Shown: positions 8,156 through 16,654, numbered from the stretch's first letter. The stretch is DNA of 64,000 nucleotides from OLB4 sp002050165 (GCA_030263475.1 SZPC01000001.1:124001-188000); one strand, 5' to 3'. Notes: generated by a model not told the origin, from the sequence alone. Made by a program: numbers and translations.

Positions 8156-10057
8156 TTACCTTCTTTTCCTGTGCATTTTGGATCGCTCCTTTTGCAATTC
8201 TTCAGCTCTGTCTTGAAGTTTTTCCATCCAGGTTTTTTTCCTGGGTTTTTTAGAAGTAGTATCTACTGGTGGAGCAGGTTTATATTTATTAGTATACCAT
8301 TGTTGAGCAATTGAAAGCAGGTTAAACATGAAATAGTACAAATTCAATCCGGACGGGAAATTGAAGAACAATAAAGTCAGCATTACCGGAAGCACATAGA
8401 TTAAAGCTTTTTGCTTCGGGTCTGTCATGGTCATCTTTTGCTGAAAAAACATTGTAACTCCCATCAGTAGCGCCACTCCTGAAATTGAATCAATCCCGAA
8501 AATAGGTATTTTAAACGGAAGAGTTGCGATAATATCAGGCGCTGACAGGTCAGTAATCCACAACACGAAAGGTTGCTGTCTTAATTCTATTGTAGATCTA
8601 AAAACACCAAAGAGCGCGTAGAGAATCGGTAGTTGCAATAGCATAGGGATACAGCCACCTGCGGGATTTATATCCTGCTCTTTATAGAGCTTCATGATTT
8701 GTTGATTGGCTTTTACCGGGTCATCTTTATATTTCTCCCGTATCTCATTCATCTTTGGTGACAAAGTTCCCATCTTCTTCATAGACTCCATTTGTTTTTT
8801 CATCAAGGGATTGAGCAATAATTTCAAACAAATTGCAAACACAATTATCACCAATCCGAAGTTCGGTATAAACATGTGGAGAAAGTTAAAGAAGGGGAGT
8901 ATGAGCCATTGTGCAATTGGCCTGACTATAAAATCCAGAGGGAACCTCAATGTTAGTTCAAGGTCTTTGCCGTATTCTTTTAGTATTTGATAATCGAGAG
9001 GAACTAACAAGACTTTTAAATCGAAGGTTTCCCTTTTATCGTCTTTAACGTCGAGTTTTAATCCAATCGAATATTCTTCCCTGAACCCTTCATTGGGAAG
9101 GTTTACTTTCTTTCCTGAAAGGTATGATCCATCTGCTTTTCGGCTATTCGGTATTAAGAAAATTCCGAAATATTTATTTCTTGAACTTACGTATTCTGTA
9201 TTACCATTGTAGTCACCAATATATTCCTCATCAAATTCAGACGCGTCTAAAGTTTGAAGTTCGCCACCCATATAGGCAAACGCTTCGGAGAAATTAGCTT
9301 CTTCATCACTTCGAAATTCGGTTAAATTTAAAGAAGAACCCCAAACAATCTGATATTTCGAACCGGATAACCATTCACCGGAATTCAATAATTCATATTT
9401 TACGTTAAACTCATAACTGTCTTTTTGGAAGGTATAAGTTTTTACTATTTTCTGAGTACCGGCGGAATCAAGATTTACACTGTACACCAGTGTGAAATTA
9501 CTATCAACATCGAGATTTACATTTTTCCAGTTTTCATAGTCAGCCTCAAAAACAAGGTCACGAGTATTAATTGTAACGCCATCTTTAGAGGTAAATAGTA
9601 AATCAAGTTCTTTTCCGGTTCGCCAATCTACGAGTTGTAACGGTAATTTATCCCATGTCTTGAATTTTGTCATAGTATATTCCCTCAGAGTCCCGCCATA
9701 ATTGGTGAATTGCATAACTGCAAGCGAGTTTGACACAGTGATAAATTTCTCTTCACGGTTATGTTTCTGAGCGTATTCGATGCTATGAGGATAGAATATT
9801 TCGCCTATTTTAATTCTCGAATCGGAAAGTATTTCAATAGAGTCGCTCTCTGACTCTTCGGTAAATGAAATAGTATCTTTAATAACCTGCCGGTTTGAAT
9901 CGGTGTCAATTGCTAAGGTGTCTGTCAGTTCCTGTTTTTGCTTTTGCTCAGCTTCCCGTTGCTCCATTATTTTACGTTGGTTCTCTGAAGACCAGAACAA
10001 CCAAACCAATAAAATTATGCCAATAAGTACAAAACCTAATATAGACTTTTTATCCAT
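8156..10057 (-). CDS. yidC: membrane protein insertase YidC
   Basis: YidC inserts and folds inner-membrane proteins, alone or with Sec. The 633-residue protein has the Gram-negative layout: an N-terminal membrane anchor (about 5-22), a large periplasmic beta domain (about 85-360), then the conserved insertase core (about 378-590) with LKLLLNPLMKKQME (411-424), a coiled cytoplasmic loop, GGCIPMLLQLPILYALF (467-483) and FNFPSGLNLYYF (565-576). A strongly basic tail after 600 probably contacts the ribosome. Its ATG overlaps the yidD stop by one base, fixing the start. Confidence 0.96.
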   Translation of the reverse strand: MDKKSILGFVLIGIILLVWLFWSSENQRKIMEQREAEQKQKQELTDTLAIDTDSNRQVIKDTISFTEESESDSIEILSDSRIKIGEIFYPHSIEYAQKHNREEKFITVSNSLAVMQFTNYGGTLREYTMTKFKTWDKLPLQLVDWRTGKELDLLFTSKDGVTINTRDLVFEADYENWKNVNLDVDSNFTLVYSVNLDSAGTQKIVKTYTFQKDSYEFNVKYELLNSGEWLSGSKYQIVWGSSLNLTEFRSDEEANFSEAFAYMGGELQTLDASEFDEEYIGDYNGNTEYVSSRNKYFGIFLIPNSRKADGSYLSGKKVNLPNEGFREEYSIGLKLDVKDDKRETFDLKVLLVPLDYQILKEYGKDLELTLRFPLDFIVRPIAQWLILPFFNFLHMFIPNFGLVIIVFAICLKLLLNPLMKKQMESMKKMGTLSPKMNEIREKYKDDPVKANQQIMKLYKEQDINPAGGCIPMLLQLPILYALFGVFRSTIELRQQPFVLWITDLSAPDIIATLPFKIPIFGIDSISGVALLMGVTMFFQQKMTMTDPKQKALIYVLPVMLTLLFFNFPSGLNLYYFMFNLLSIAQQWYTNKYKPAPPVDTTSKKPRKKTWMEKLQDRAEELQKERSKMHRKRR

Positions 10058-10293
10058 TAATTATTCGTTTTCTTTAAAGAGTTATGTGGCACGGGATCAA
10101 ATCCGCCTTTGAAGAAAGGATTGCATTTCAGAATTCTCTTTCCTGCAAGGTAACTCCCTTTGAACGATCCCCACTCTTTAAAGGCATCAATTGCATAATT
10201 TGAACAAGTCGGATAATGTCTGCAAGAAGCTGGAAAGAGTGGTGATATTAACGTCTGGTAAATTTTTACAAGAAAAATTAAAACATATTTCAT
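10057..10293 (-). CDS. yidD: membrane protein insertion efficiency factor YidD
   Basis: This 78-residue protein shows the whole YidD signature: an N-terminal amphipathic helix (KYVLIFLVKIYQTLISPLFP), then CRHYPTCSNYA (24-34), an Ala-Phe-x-x-Trp-Gly turn, and CNPFFKGGFDPVP with the third Cys (C57). YidD works next to YidC in membrane protein insertion. It is flanked by rnpA (4-nt ATGA overlap) and yidC (1-nt overlap), the classic gene order. Confidence 0.95.
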   Translation of the reverse strand: MKYVLIFLVKIYQTLISPLFPASCRHYPTCSNYAIDAFKEWGSFKGSYLAGKRILKCNPFFKGGFDPVPHNSLKKTNN

Positions 10294-10712
10294 GTTGTAG
10301 TGCTCTCTCTCATTCTATTGAGTAAATTTAAATAGTCTGAGTTTAATAACTGAAAGTTTACCTTTTGCCTGAATTTTGAGAATTGGTATAAGAAAGATTC
10401 ATTAAAAGAAATTAAAACTATTTTAGAACCTGTAAAAGAAATTGCGGACTTATTCGTCCTGTAAATTTCTTTAATTACTCTTTTGAGATAATTTCTGTTA
10501 ACGGAGGTCCGAATCAATTTTTTGGAAACAATAAAGCCCACTTTTACAATATTGCTAAGCGGGCTGAATTTTGTACTCCTCGTTACAGTCGGTTTATGAT
10601 CCGATATGTATATCTTAAAAAAATCCGATTTATAAACCCTGCTATCTGATAAAGCTGATGAGAACGATCTATAACCCCTTAAAATTTCCGATTTACTTAA
10701 TCTGTTGTCCAA
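10290..10712 (-). CDS. rnpA: ribonuclease P protein component
   Basis: The 140-residue basic protein is the protein subunit of RNase P, which matures tRNA 5' ends with the catalytic RNA. Key features are RLSKSEILRG at the N-terminus (4-13), VGFIVSKKL (58-66) and the RNR motif NRNYLKRVIKEIYR (72-85). The start is TTG at 10712: no in-frame ATG lies between it and rpmH, and the conserved N-terminus begins immediately after it. It lies 23 nt after rpmH and overlaps yidD by 4 nt. Confidence 0.92.
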   Translation of the reverse strand: MDNRLSKSEILRGYRSFSSALSDSRVYKSDFFKIYISDHKPTVTRSTKFSPLSNIVKVGFIVSKKLIRTSVNRNYLKRVIKEIYRTNKSAISFTGSKIVLISFNESFLYQFSKFRQKVNFQLLNSDYLNLLNRMRESTTT

Positions 10713-10735
10713 GCAAGCAGTTTTAAGGACTATCG

Positions 10736-10897
10736 TTAAAATTTCCTTCTGGTGTATTCGTCGCTTACAGTCAGCTTTTTTCTGCCTTTGGTTCTTCTTC
10801 TGGAAAGGACCTTCCGTCCATTTTTAGAAGCCATTCTCTCTCTGAACCCGTGTTTGTTCCTGCGCTTTCTGTTACTCGGTTGATAGGTTCTTTTCAT
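10736..10897 (-). CDS. rpmH: 50S ribosomal protein L34
   Basis: Reading the complement from ATG at 10897 gives a 53-residue, Arg/Lys-rich protein beginning MKRTYQPSNRKRRNKHGFRE and continuing into GRKVLSRRRTKGRKKLTVSD, the L34 pattern. The usual family length is about 44-53. It heads the rpmH-rnpA-yidD-yidC run. The gene is short and is best recognised by direct translation. Confidence 0.96.
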   Translation of the reverse strand: MKRTYQPSNRKRRNKHGFRERMASKNGRKVLSRRRTKGRKKLTVSDEYTRRKF

Positions 10898-10990
10898 GAT
10901 TGATTTTTTACAAAACTACAATTTAACCGTATTGGATTTTTTTTACAAGCTATTAATCTGAATGCATCATCCTATCATTAAATCGAAATT

Positions 10991-11004
10991 CAATCAATTG
11001 ATTG
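10991..11004. repeat. perfect 14-bp palindrome
   Basis: CAATCAATTGATTG is its own reverse complement. It lies about 94 nt upstream of the rpmH start. Its position and symmetry would fit a dimeric regulator site, but nothing identifies the binder, and AT-rich DNA produces such palindromes by chance. Confidence 0.4.
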
Positions 11005-11105
11005 CTAAAAAATTAGCGGCAAAATTATAAGTTAAGCATTTTATAATCCTGCTGATAGAAATTTTATCTCCATTCTTTGTTGAATCAATTCTTCTGCTTA
11101 AGAGT

Positions 11106-11500
11106 AAATATCGAAGTAATTGTTGAAACTAAATCTTCTAACGCATAACGGATAAATTTAATACTCGATATTTCGCTTGAATTAGTTCATTAAGTTTGTC
11201 AGGTAAACCCGTTCATCTTACCGCCGAATTGGTTTTCCTATTGAACGCACATTGGCTATATTGTTCATTGTAAAAGTATTTAAACGTAGTGAGCATACAT
11301 TGAGGTGATTTAGAGTTAATGGTAGTTTTATACTCTGAAGTTTTCCAGAACAGAATTGCGACGGAGTTTGGAAAGAATTTAATATTAAACTTTCCTAAAA
11401 GCTCCGTTATTTTTTGATTTCGTATAAATAGATTCGATACTTCGATTGAATCTATAAAATATTACTTTTATTCAGGAAATCTGTAGGGTGTCGATATTTA
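11106..11500. repeat. dispersed TCGATAYTT-like motif, four copies
   Basis: Copies are AAATATCGA at 11106-11114 (the reverse complement), TCGATATTTCGC at 11165-11176, TCGATACTTCGA at 11434-11445 and TCGATATTTA at 11491-11500. Copies at 11434 and 11491 sit inside or beside small inverted repeats. The role is unknown; binding sites for one regulator are possible. Confidence 0.4.
11361..11416 (+). terminator. long hairpin with T-tract (terminator-like)
   Basis: ACGGAG (11361-11366) pairs with CTCCGT (11402-11407), and GGAAAG (11370-11375) pairs with CTTTCC (11390-11395) inside it, with a self-complementary AT-rich apex. TTATTTTTTG follows at once. On the + strand this has the form of a Rho-independent terminator, yet no coding gene lies upstream on that strand in the intergenic region. 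It may end a small RNA or attenuate the leader of the CbiX-like gene. Confidence 0.55.
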
Positions 11501-11553
11501 ATGTATCGCCCGATTTTTTCTATATAAAAAATTTAAAAGGTTAAATAAAAAAT

Positions 11554-12381
11554 ATGTCTCAATCTAAAATTGGTTTATTACTTGTGAATCATGGTTCCCG
11601 ATCTGAAACCTGGAGGAATACTTTATTAGATCTTGAAAACAGAGTTCGGGAGAATATTCTTTCCGATAGCCCGATTGAAACCATAAAAACGGCTTTTATG
11701 GAATACACTGAGCCGTCAATTGCAACAAGAATGAAGGAATTCGATAACGAAAATTTTACTGATATTATTATTGTTCCGATATTTCTTACAATCAGTCCGC
11801 ATTCATTTGATGACATACCAACAATACTCGGACAAAAAGACGATCCAAAAGTAATTGAAGAGCTCAAGTCCGAGAAAATCGAGAGATATACTCCGAAGGC
11901 AAAAACGCATATAACTCCGTTGCTTGATTTTTCTAATACACTTCCGGGAAATATTTTAAGGAGAAGCAAAGCTCTCTCCAAAAATCCTGAAACAGAGGGG
12001 ATTGTACTTATTGGATACGGTGATGAAACATACGATAAGGAATGGGCTGAACTTTTTAACAAAGTTGCAGAGCATGTTAAACAATCAATCGGAATCAGTG
12101 AACATAGCTATGGGTGGTGCGGTCACATTGTTCATTACAACTCCGATGAAACAACTAAAGCGATAAATAAAGTCCTCGAGAAAAAAGATACAGCTATCGT
12201 TATCCCTGTTTTGGTTGCATACGATGAAATGTTTCAAAAGCATGTAATCGGTCGGGGGATAAATAAAGTTGAAAATCATCAAGAGAAGGTTTTGTATAAT
12301 CCGGACTCGATTCTTCCTGATGAGGATATAGAAAATTGGGTAATCAATATAAGCAAAGATTACGCAAATAAGATTCCGTAA
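11554..12381 (+). CDS. CbiX/sirohydrochlorin chelatase-like protein
   Basis: The 275-residue protein resembles the CbiX/CbiK chelatase superfamily, which inserts Co, Ni or Fe into sirohydrochlorin. The N-terminal half has the family start (KIGLLLVNHGSRSETWR, with the metal-site His in NHGSR) and IIIVPIFLTISPHSFDDIP, whose His is the expected second ligand. The second half repeats the fold loosely (GIVLIGYGDETYDKEW, then IVIPVLVAYDEMFQKHVIGRG), where the first His is replaced. No other cobalamin, siroheme or F430 gene is nearby, so the metal and pathway are open. The leader contains the hairpin at 11361-11416. Confidence 0.7.
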   Translation: MSQSKIGLLLVNHGSRSETWRNTLLDLENRVRENILSDSPIETIKTAFMEYTEPSIATRMKEFDNENFTDIIIVPIFLTISPHSFDDIPTILGQKDDPKVIEELKSEKIERYTPKAKTHITPLLDFSNTLPGNILRRSKALSKNPETEGIVLIGYGDETYDKEWAELFNKVAEHVKQSIGISEHSYGWCGHIVHYNSDETTKAINKVLEKKDTAIVIPVLVAYDEMFQKHVIGRGINKVENHQEKVLYNPDSILPDEDIENWVINISKDYANKIP

Positions 12382-12484
12382 TTGATTTCAAAACCTGACA
12401 ATTTGTTCTACAATAATGCGGGTTTGAATCCATTGGGCTTAGGTGAGTTATTTAACCTTCTTATACATCCACAATTGGTGAGAG

Positions 12485-13291
12485 TTAATTTTGATTCTGT
12501 TTTGTTTGGTAATTTTTTTTACTTTTATTGACATATAGTGCAATAAAACCTGAGACGATGAAAGCAATTGATATTAACTGAGCTTGAGACAAATCGAAAA
12601 TTACTTTCGGATTAAGGCGTATCATCTCAATTAAAAATCTCTCAATCCCAGCAAGTATTAGGTACGTATAAAAGAGTTGTCCGGTAAATTTTATTTTAAC
12701 TCTGCGATTCCAAAGATATATGAAGATTATGATAGAAGCGATAAATTCATAAATTGGGGTAGGGTGAACAAGTACACCGGGGTCAGTCGGGACAGTTCCA
12801 TTTGCATAACTATATCCGATGAATTCCCAGAATGTACCATTAACTTCGATTCCGTAATCACCATCCCCTGAGAGGTGGCATCCAATTCTCGCAATACCAT
12901 AACACAGCGCTGCAATCGGAGCCATCGAATCAAAAAGATCCAGAACTTTAATTTTCTTGAAGCGGCAAAAAATTATCAAACCCGCTATTGCGGTTAAAAG
13001 ACCGCCGTAGAATGTTAATCCGGCGGCAGAGAATAAAACATCAGGCTTCAATTGCGACGACAGAATGTCTAATCCCCGGAAATTCCATTCTTCAAGTATA
13101 TAAAAAAGTTTTGCGCCTATAATTCCACCAATAAGTGAAATGAACGTTATGTTGACACCAAAGTCCGGATTAATTTTTTTGCGAATTAATTCACGGTTAA
13201 GCAAATGGCTACCCACCAGGAAAGCAATACCAAGCATTAAGCCGTAACTGTAAACCGGAACCGGTCCTATTTCAAATAATTTTGGGTACAT
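12485..13291 (-). CDS. lgt: prolipoprotein diacylglyceryl transferase
   Basis: Lgt transfers diacylglycerol from phosphatidylglycerol to the lipobox Cys of prolipoproteins in the inner membrane. The 268-residue protein has about seven membrane segments, the N-terminal FEIGPVPVYSYGLMLGIAF, a GLTFYGGLLTA block (91-101), the Lgt signature as GIARIGCHLSGDGDYG (132-147, with the essential Arg R135) and VHPTPIYEF. The His of the E. coli HGG motif is Tyr here (Y95). The start overlaps the stop of the unknown gene upstream by one base. Several lipoprotein genes in the window would need it. Confidence 0.9.
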   Translation of the reverse strand: MYPKLFEIGPVPVYSYGLMLGIAFLVGSHLLNRELIRKKINPDFGVNITFISLIGGIIGAKLFYILEEWNFRGLDILSSQLKPDVLFSAAGLTFYGGLLTAIAGLIIFCRFKKIKVLDLFDSMAPIAALCYGIARIGCHLSGDGDYGIEVNGTFWEFIGYSYANGTVPTDPGVLVHPTPIYEFIASIIIFIYLWNRRVKIKFTGQLFYTYLILAGIERFLIEMIRLNPKVIFDLSQAQLISIAFIVSGFIALYVNKSKKNYQTKQNQN

Positions 13292-13698
13292 TAAGAAGCA
13301 GTAACGTTAATAAATTTTTTACGCGGTACAGCAGTTAATTTAATTGATTTCTTTCCTACCCTGAATCTAAAGTTATTTTTCTGTTTTTTCTGTTTAGTCA
13401 ATTTTAATATATATTCGGTCTGCTTGAAACTATAAATACGATATTCAAAATGTGCGTTACCTGGTTTTGACAGGGTAACAATTGGCGCTGATAAACCTTC
13501 AATGTTGAAGGTGATTTCTTTTTCATCTGATTTATCCGTTACCTCAACATTAATTTTATATCTGAACGTTTCAAAAACTTTTACTGTGGTAAAATTAAAA
13601 AGTATATAATCTAATTGCTTCACCTCATCCCATTCGCGGGAGATATGGAGCAGATACTCAAACTCAAGCGTTTCCGGTCGTACTTGTTTCGTTCTCAT
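13291..13698 (-). CDS. unknown protein between hisS and lgt
   Basis: I do not recognise this 135-residue protein. It has no signal peptide or membrane segment and alternates short hydrophobic and charged stretches, as in a beta-rich fold. The C-terminal half is very basic (KLTKQKKQKNNFRFRVGKK). Its ATG lies 35 nt inside the end of hisS and its stop overlaps the lgt start by one base, so it is translated as part of a hisS-unknown-lgt message. No alternative ATG lies downstream near the start. The basic tail could bind RNA or a membrane, which is speculation. Confidence 0.65.
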   Translation of the reverse strand: MRTKQVRPETLEFEYLLHISREWDEVKQLDYILFNFTTVKVFETFRYKINVEVTDKSDEKEITFNIEGLSAPIVTLSKPGNAHFEYRIYSFKQTEYILKLTKQKKQKNNFRFRVGKKSIKLTAVPRKKFINVTAS

Positions 13699-14947
13699 AT
13701 TTGGAAATAAAATTATAAATTTCGTTCGGGCTCAGTTTAATTTTTAAAGATTTTCCGTCATGCATATTTTTTAATTCAACAAAACCTGAGTTAATTTCAT
13801 TTTCACCAATGACTATAGAAAATGTTACGTTTAGGCGATTAGCTTCTTTCAGTTGTGATTTAACTGAGCGATTAAGAAAATCAATTTCAACTTTCAATCC
13901 CGAAATGCGCAATTTAATTGCAATTCCAAATGCGAAATTCTGTGCAGTTTCGTCAGTGTATCCAATATAGAGGTCGGGGTTATTTTTTTGTGAAAATTTG
14001 TAATTTGATTTACCAATCATAATTAATAACCTTTCGATACCTAGCCCAAAGCCAATAGCAGGTGTAGGTTTCCCGCCGAATTGTTCAATCAGGTTATTAT
14101 ATCTTCCACCGCCTAGAACAGAATTTTGAGCGCCTAACTCACCTGAATGAATTTCAAATGCAGTGTCAGTATAGTAATCAAATCCTCTGACAAGTCTATA
14201 ATCAGTTTCAAATCTAACGTTTAAATTATCCAGAATTGCGAGGAGCTTTTCAAATCTCCTTTTAGTATCTGTGGATAAATAATCGTATAAAACAGGAGCG
14301 GATGAGAGAATTTCGAGTTCACGTGAATCTTTTGTGTCAAGAATCCTGAGTGGGTTTTTTTCCAGTCTGATTAAACTTATTTCGGATAAATCACTTTTGT
14401 ATGAAATCAAATATTGTTTGAGAATTTCCAGATATTTTGACCTTTCAGCAGGACTTCCGATACTATTAATTTTTGTAGTAACATTTAATAATCCGAATTC
14501 ATTCAATAACTGTACACCAAGGCATATAACTTCAGCGTCAGAGTGAACATCATTTGACCCGATCAGTTCAATACCAAATTGCCAGAACTCCCTGAATCTT
14601 CCTGCTTGCGGACGCTCACGCCTGAACATGTTTGCGATATAAAATAGTTTTGTTATCGGAGAAATGTTGTAAAGGTTATTTTCTAGATAGGCTCGAATCA
14701 CACCAGCGGTTAACTCAGGTCTCAACGTGAATTCATCGTTATTGAACGAATACATCTCTTTTGAAACAATATCGGAAGTTTCACCTATTCCTCTTCTGAA
14801 TAGTTCAGTTTTTTCAAATGCAGGTGTCAGAATTTCAGAATAATTGAAATTATTGCAAACCGTCCTGATTTTTTGATATAGGAAATTTCTTTTAGCAGAA
14901 TCATCGGGAAGGATATCGTAGGTACCCTTAGGTTTTTGAAACTTCAT
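13664..14947 (-). CDS. hisS: histidyl-tRNA synthetase
   Basis: The 427-residue class II synthetase charges tRNA-His. Seen in order: KPKGTYDILPDD near the N-terminus (5-16), TLRPELTAGVIRAY (74-87), motif 2 FRRERPQAGRFREFWQFG (108-125), the histidine-specific motif RGFDYYTDTAFEI (about 254-266), motif 3 IGFGLGIERLL, and a C-terminal anticodon-binding domain of about 90 residues. The length is normal. The gene leads the three-gene run to lgt. Confidence 0.96.
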   Translation of the reverse strand: MKFQKPKGTYDILPDDSAKRNFLYQKIRTVCNNFNYSEILTPAFEKTELFRRGIGETSDIVSKEMYSFNNDEFTLRPELTAGVIRAYLENNLYNISPITKLFYIANMFRRERPQAGRFREFWQFGIELIGSNDVHSDAEVICLGVQLLNEFGLLNVTTKINSIGSPAERSKYLEILKQYLISYKSDLSEISLIRLEKNPLRILDTKDSRELEILSSAPVLYDYLSTDTKRRFEKLLAILDNLNVRFETDYRLVRGFDYYTDTAFEIHSGELGAQNSVLGGGRYNNLIEQFGGKPTPAIGFGLGIERLLIMIGKSNYKFSQKNNPDLYIGYTDETAQNFAFGIAIKLRISGLKVEIDFLNRSVKSQLKEANRLNVTFSIVIGENEINSGFVELKNMHDGKSLKIKLSPNEIYNFISKYENETSTTGNA

Positions 14948-15000
14948 TTACAATTATATTTGAATTAATCCTCAACGGAAAGTTAATAAAAAATAAACAT

Positions 15001-16620
15001 TCAATCGCGTCTATGATTTAATATCATATTTGCGACAAGCCTGCCTGTTTCTGCAGCGCCGTTCATAAAGCCCTGAAACATTTCGCTGCAGTGTTCACCT
15101 GCAAAATACACGTTACCGACAGGTTCAAATTCCTTACCTGAAATGGTCGTCCATTGTCCGGGTTTGTAACAACTGTAACTTGCCATCACGTACGGAAAAT
15201 CTATCCAGTTCGCAAAAACGTGATTACCTGAGAATTTCCTTTTAGTTCCGGGAAAAATTAAATCCAAATCATTTAGAATTTCCAAGACATTTTCATCAGG
15301 TAATGCAGTTCGCCAAGTATGTGATTGTGGAGCTTTTTTGCTTTTAAGCGAAATTTTATTTAATCCCTCGGAGAACTTACCACCGAAATAACAGACATAA
15401 ACACCTAGCTTAGAATTCTCTGTTTTATTGAACCCACCATCCCAACCGCTAACAATATTGTTGGTGAAAAGATAACCCGCAGCGTTATTAGGTTCTGATC
15501 TCCACGGTGAACCTTCAAAAGAAAGGAGGAGTTTTGTGTTCATTCCGTAACCGAGTGTTTCAATACAGTGTTTTTTTTCCTCGTTCATCTCTCTCAGGTT
15601 CATTTCGATATTCCTCAGAACTGTAAACGGTAAAGTCATAACAACGACTTTCGCGCGAACGGTTCGTCCATTTTCAAATGTTAGACGATATGTATTATCC
15701 GTTTCATCGGATATTGATATCAATTTGTGATTAAGGTGAATATTATCAATCCCGATTTTTTTTGCGAGTGATTCTGTAATTTTTGAATTGCCACCTTTAA
15801 CCCTGTACCTTTCATCGCTTTCACCATAGACTTGAAATCCTTCATCGGTTTGGGGATTAATCATGTCGAGCATGTTTAAAGTTGATTGTTCAGAACAATC
15901 CAAACCGAACTCTGCAGTAAAAGCAGCAATCAGAAAATCTTTAAACCATCTTGAACAATTCAGTTGATTAATGTAATTATCGAGTGGTGTATTATCCAAC
16001 TGCAAAGCAGATGGTGTCTCGTAATTTTCACCTAACGATTCGATGTCCGAATTGATTTTGTGTGAGATTGAGGTGAATTCTTTAATAATCTCACTTTCTT
16101 CGATAAGAGTATTTTTAAAGAAATAAGTATCCTTTTTTAGTTTATTTGACTGTTGAAAACTTACAAGATCAATTAGATCAAGGTTGAATTCCTTCGCTAG
16201 CGAAATCATATCAACGTGATTTGAATCAATGAAATCGGCGCCAAATTCGGGGAACTGACCTGCTCCAAGCGTTTCGTTGTAATGAGTTAGAATTCTCCCG
16301 CCGACCCGTTTATTGGCTTCGAAAATTTTAAAATCTAGCCCTGAATTAATTAAATGATTTGCACAATTCAATCCTGCTATTCCGCCTCCAATGATTGCAA
16401 CCGGCAAAATATTCTCTCTGCTGCAACCGAATAATTCCGGAATTGCTGATGACAAACTAATTGCAAGTGTTGCCTTTGATGTAGTCGAAATAAATTCACG
16501 CCTTGTATATATTTTCCTTTCCTTTGATATTTTAGAAGGTTTAACCAGTTGTGTTTCATTGAGCGTGTTGTTAATTACTTTGACCAGATTATAAAGAAAA
16601 TTTATTCTCGGTTTTCTCAT
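15001..16620 (-). CDS. flavin-containing amine oxidase with Tat-type leader
   Basis: The 539-residue FAD protein belongs to the monoamine/amino-acid oxidase family, which oxidises amines with H2O2 production. A dinucleotide-binding motif VAIIGGGIAGLN (74-85), EANKRVGGRI (101-110) and the C-terminal FAD motif VYFAGEHCSEMFQGFMNGAAETG (in part) are clear. An upstream leader has TRREF (39-43) followed by a hydrophobic stretch ending LFGC (Cys 66), suggesting Tat export of the folded flavoprotein and perhaps lipidation. The substrate is unknown. The first 30 residues before the Tat motif are longer than usual, so the true start could be further in, though no better ATG is seen. Confidence 0.82.
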   Translation of the reverse strand: MRKPRINFLYNLVKVINNTLNETQLVKPSKISKERKIYTRREFISTTSKATLAISLSSAIPELFGCSRENILPVAIIGGGIAGLNCANHLINSGLDFKIFEANKRVGGRILTHYNETLGAGQFPEFGADFIDSNHVDMISLAKEFNLDLIDLVSFQQSNKLKKDTYFFKNTLIEESEIIKEFTSISHKINSDIESLGENYETPSALQLDNTPLDNYINQLNCSRWFKDFLIAAFTAEFGLDCSEQSTLNMLDMINPQTDEGFQVYGESDERYRVKGGNSKITESLAKKIGIDNIHLNHKLISISDETDNTYRLTFENGRTVRAKVVVMTLPFTVLRNIEMNLREMNEEKKHCIETLGYGMNTKLLLSFEGSPWRSEPNNAAGYLFTNNIVSGWDGGFNKTENSKLGVYVCYFGGKFSEGLNKISLKSKKAPQSHTWRTALPDENVLEILNDLDLIFPGTKRKFSGNHVFANWIDFPYVMASYSCYKPGQWTTISGKEFEPVGNVYFAGEHCSEMFQGFMNGAAETGRLVANMILNHRRD

Positions 16621-16654
16621 GGTATGAAAATAGTTTTATTGAGTTCTTAAAATA

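Larger units (their letters stand above)
10898..11553. other. 656-nt intergenic region with several structured elements
   Basis: This is the longest gene-free stretch. It lies between the divergent rpmH (-) and CbiX-like (+) genes. I find no open frame with coding character. It contains a perfect 14-bp palindrome (10991-11004), a long hairpin followed by T residues (11361-11416), an 8-bp inverted repeat (ATAGATTC / GAATCTAT, 11428-11454), a small CGATA/TATCG hairpin (11492-11507), and four copies of a TCGATAYTT-like motif. No DnaA box within one mismatch of TTATCCACA was found by eye. It may hold divergent promoters and an unannotated small RNA. Confidence 0.6.

Noticed and set aside
10898..11553. 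Replication origin next to rpmH
   Set aside because: The position invites it, but no dnaA gene is present and no DnaA box within one mismatch of TTATCCACA was found by eye. GC-skew analysis would be needed before making the claim.
11417..11553. Cobalamin riboswitch before the CbiX-like gene
   Set aside because: No B12-box-like or other conserved riboswitch core sequence is visible in the leader.
11589..12062. 157-residue open frame antisense to the CbiX-like gene
   Set aside because: The + strand protein has family motifs; the antisense frame has only biased composition.
12417..12435. tRNA T-arm-like sequence (GGTTTGAATCC)
   Set aside because: The flanks do not form a 5-bp T-stem, and no anticodon arm or acceptor stem lies at the right distance.
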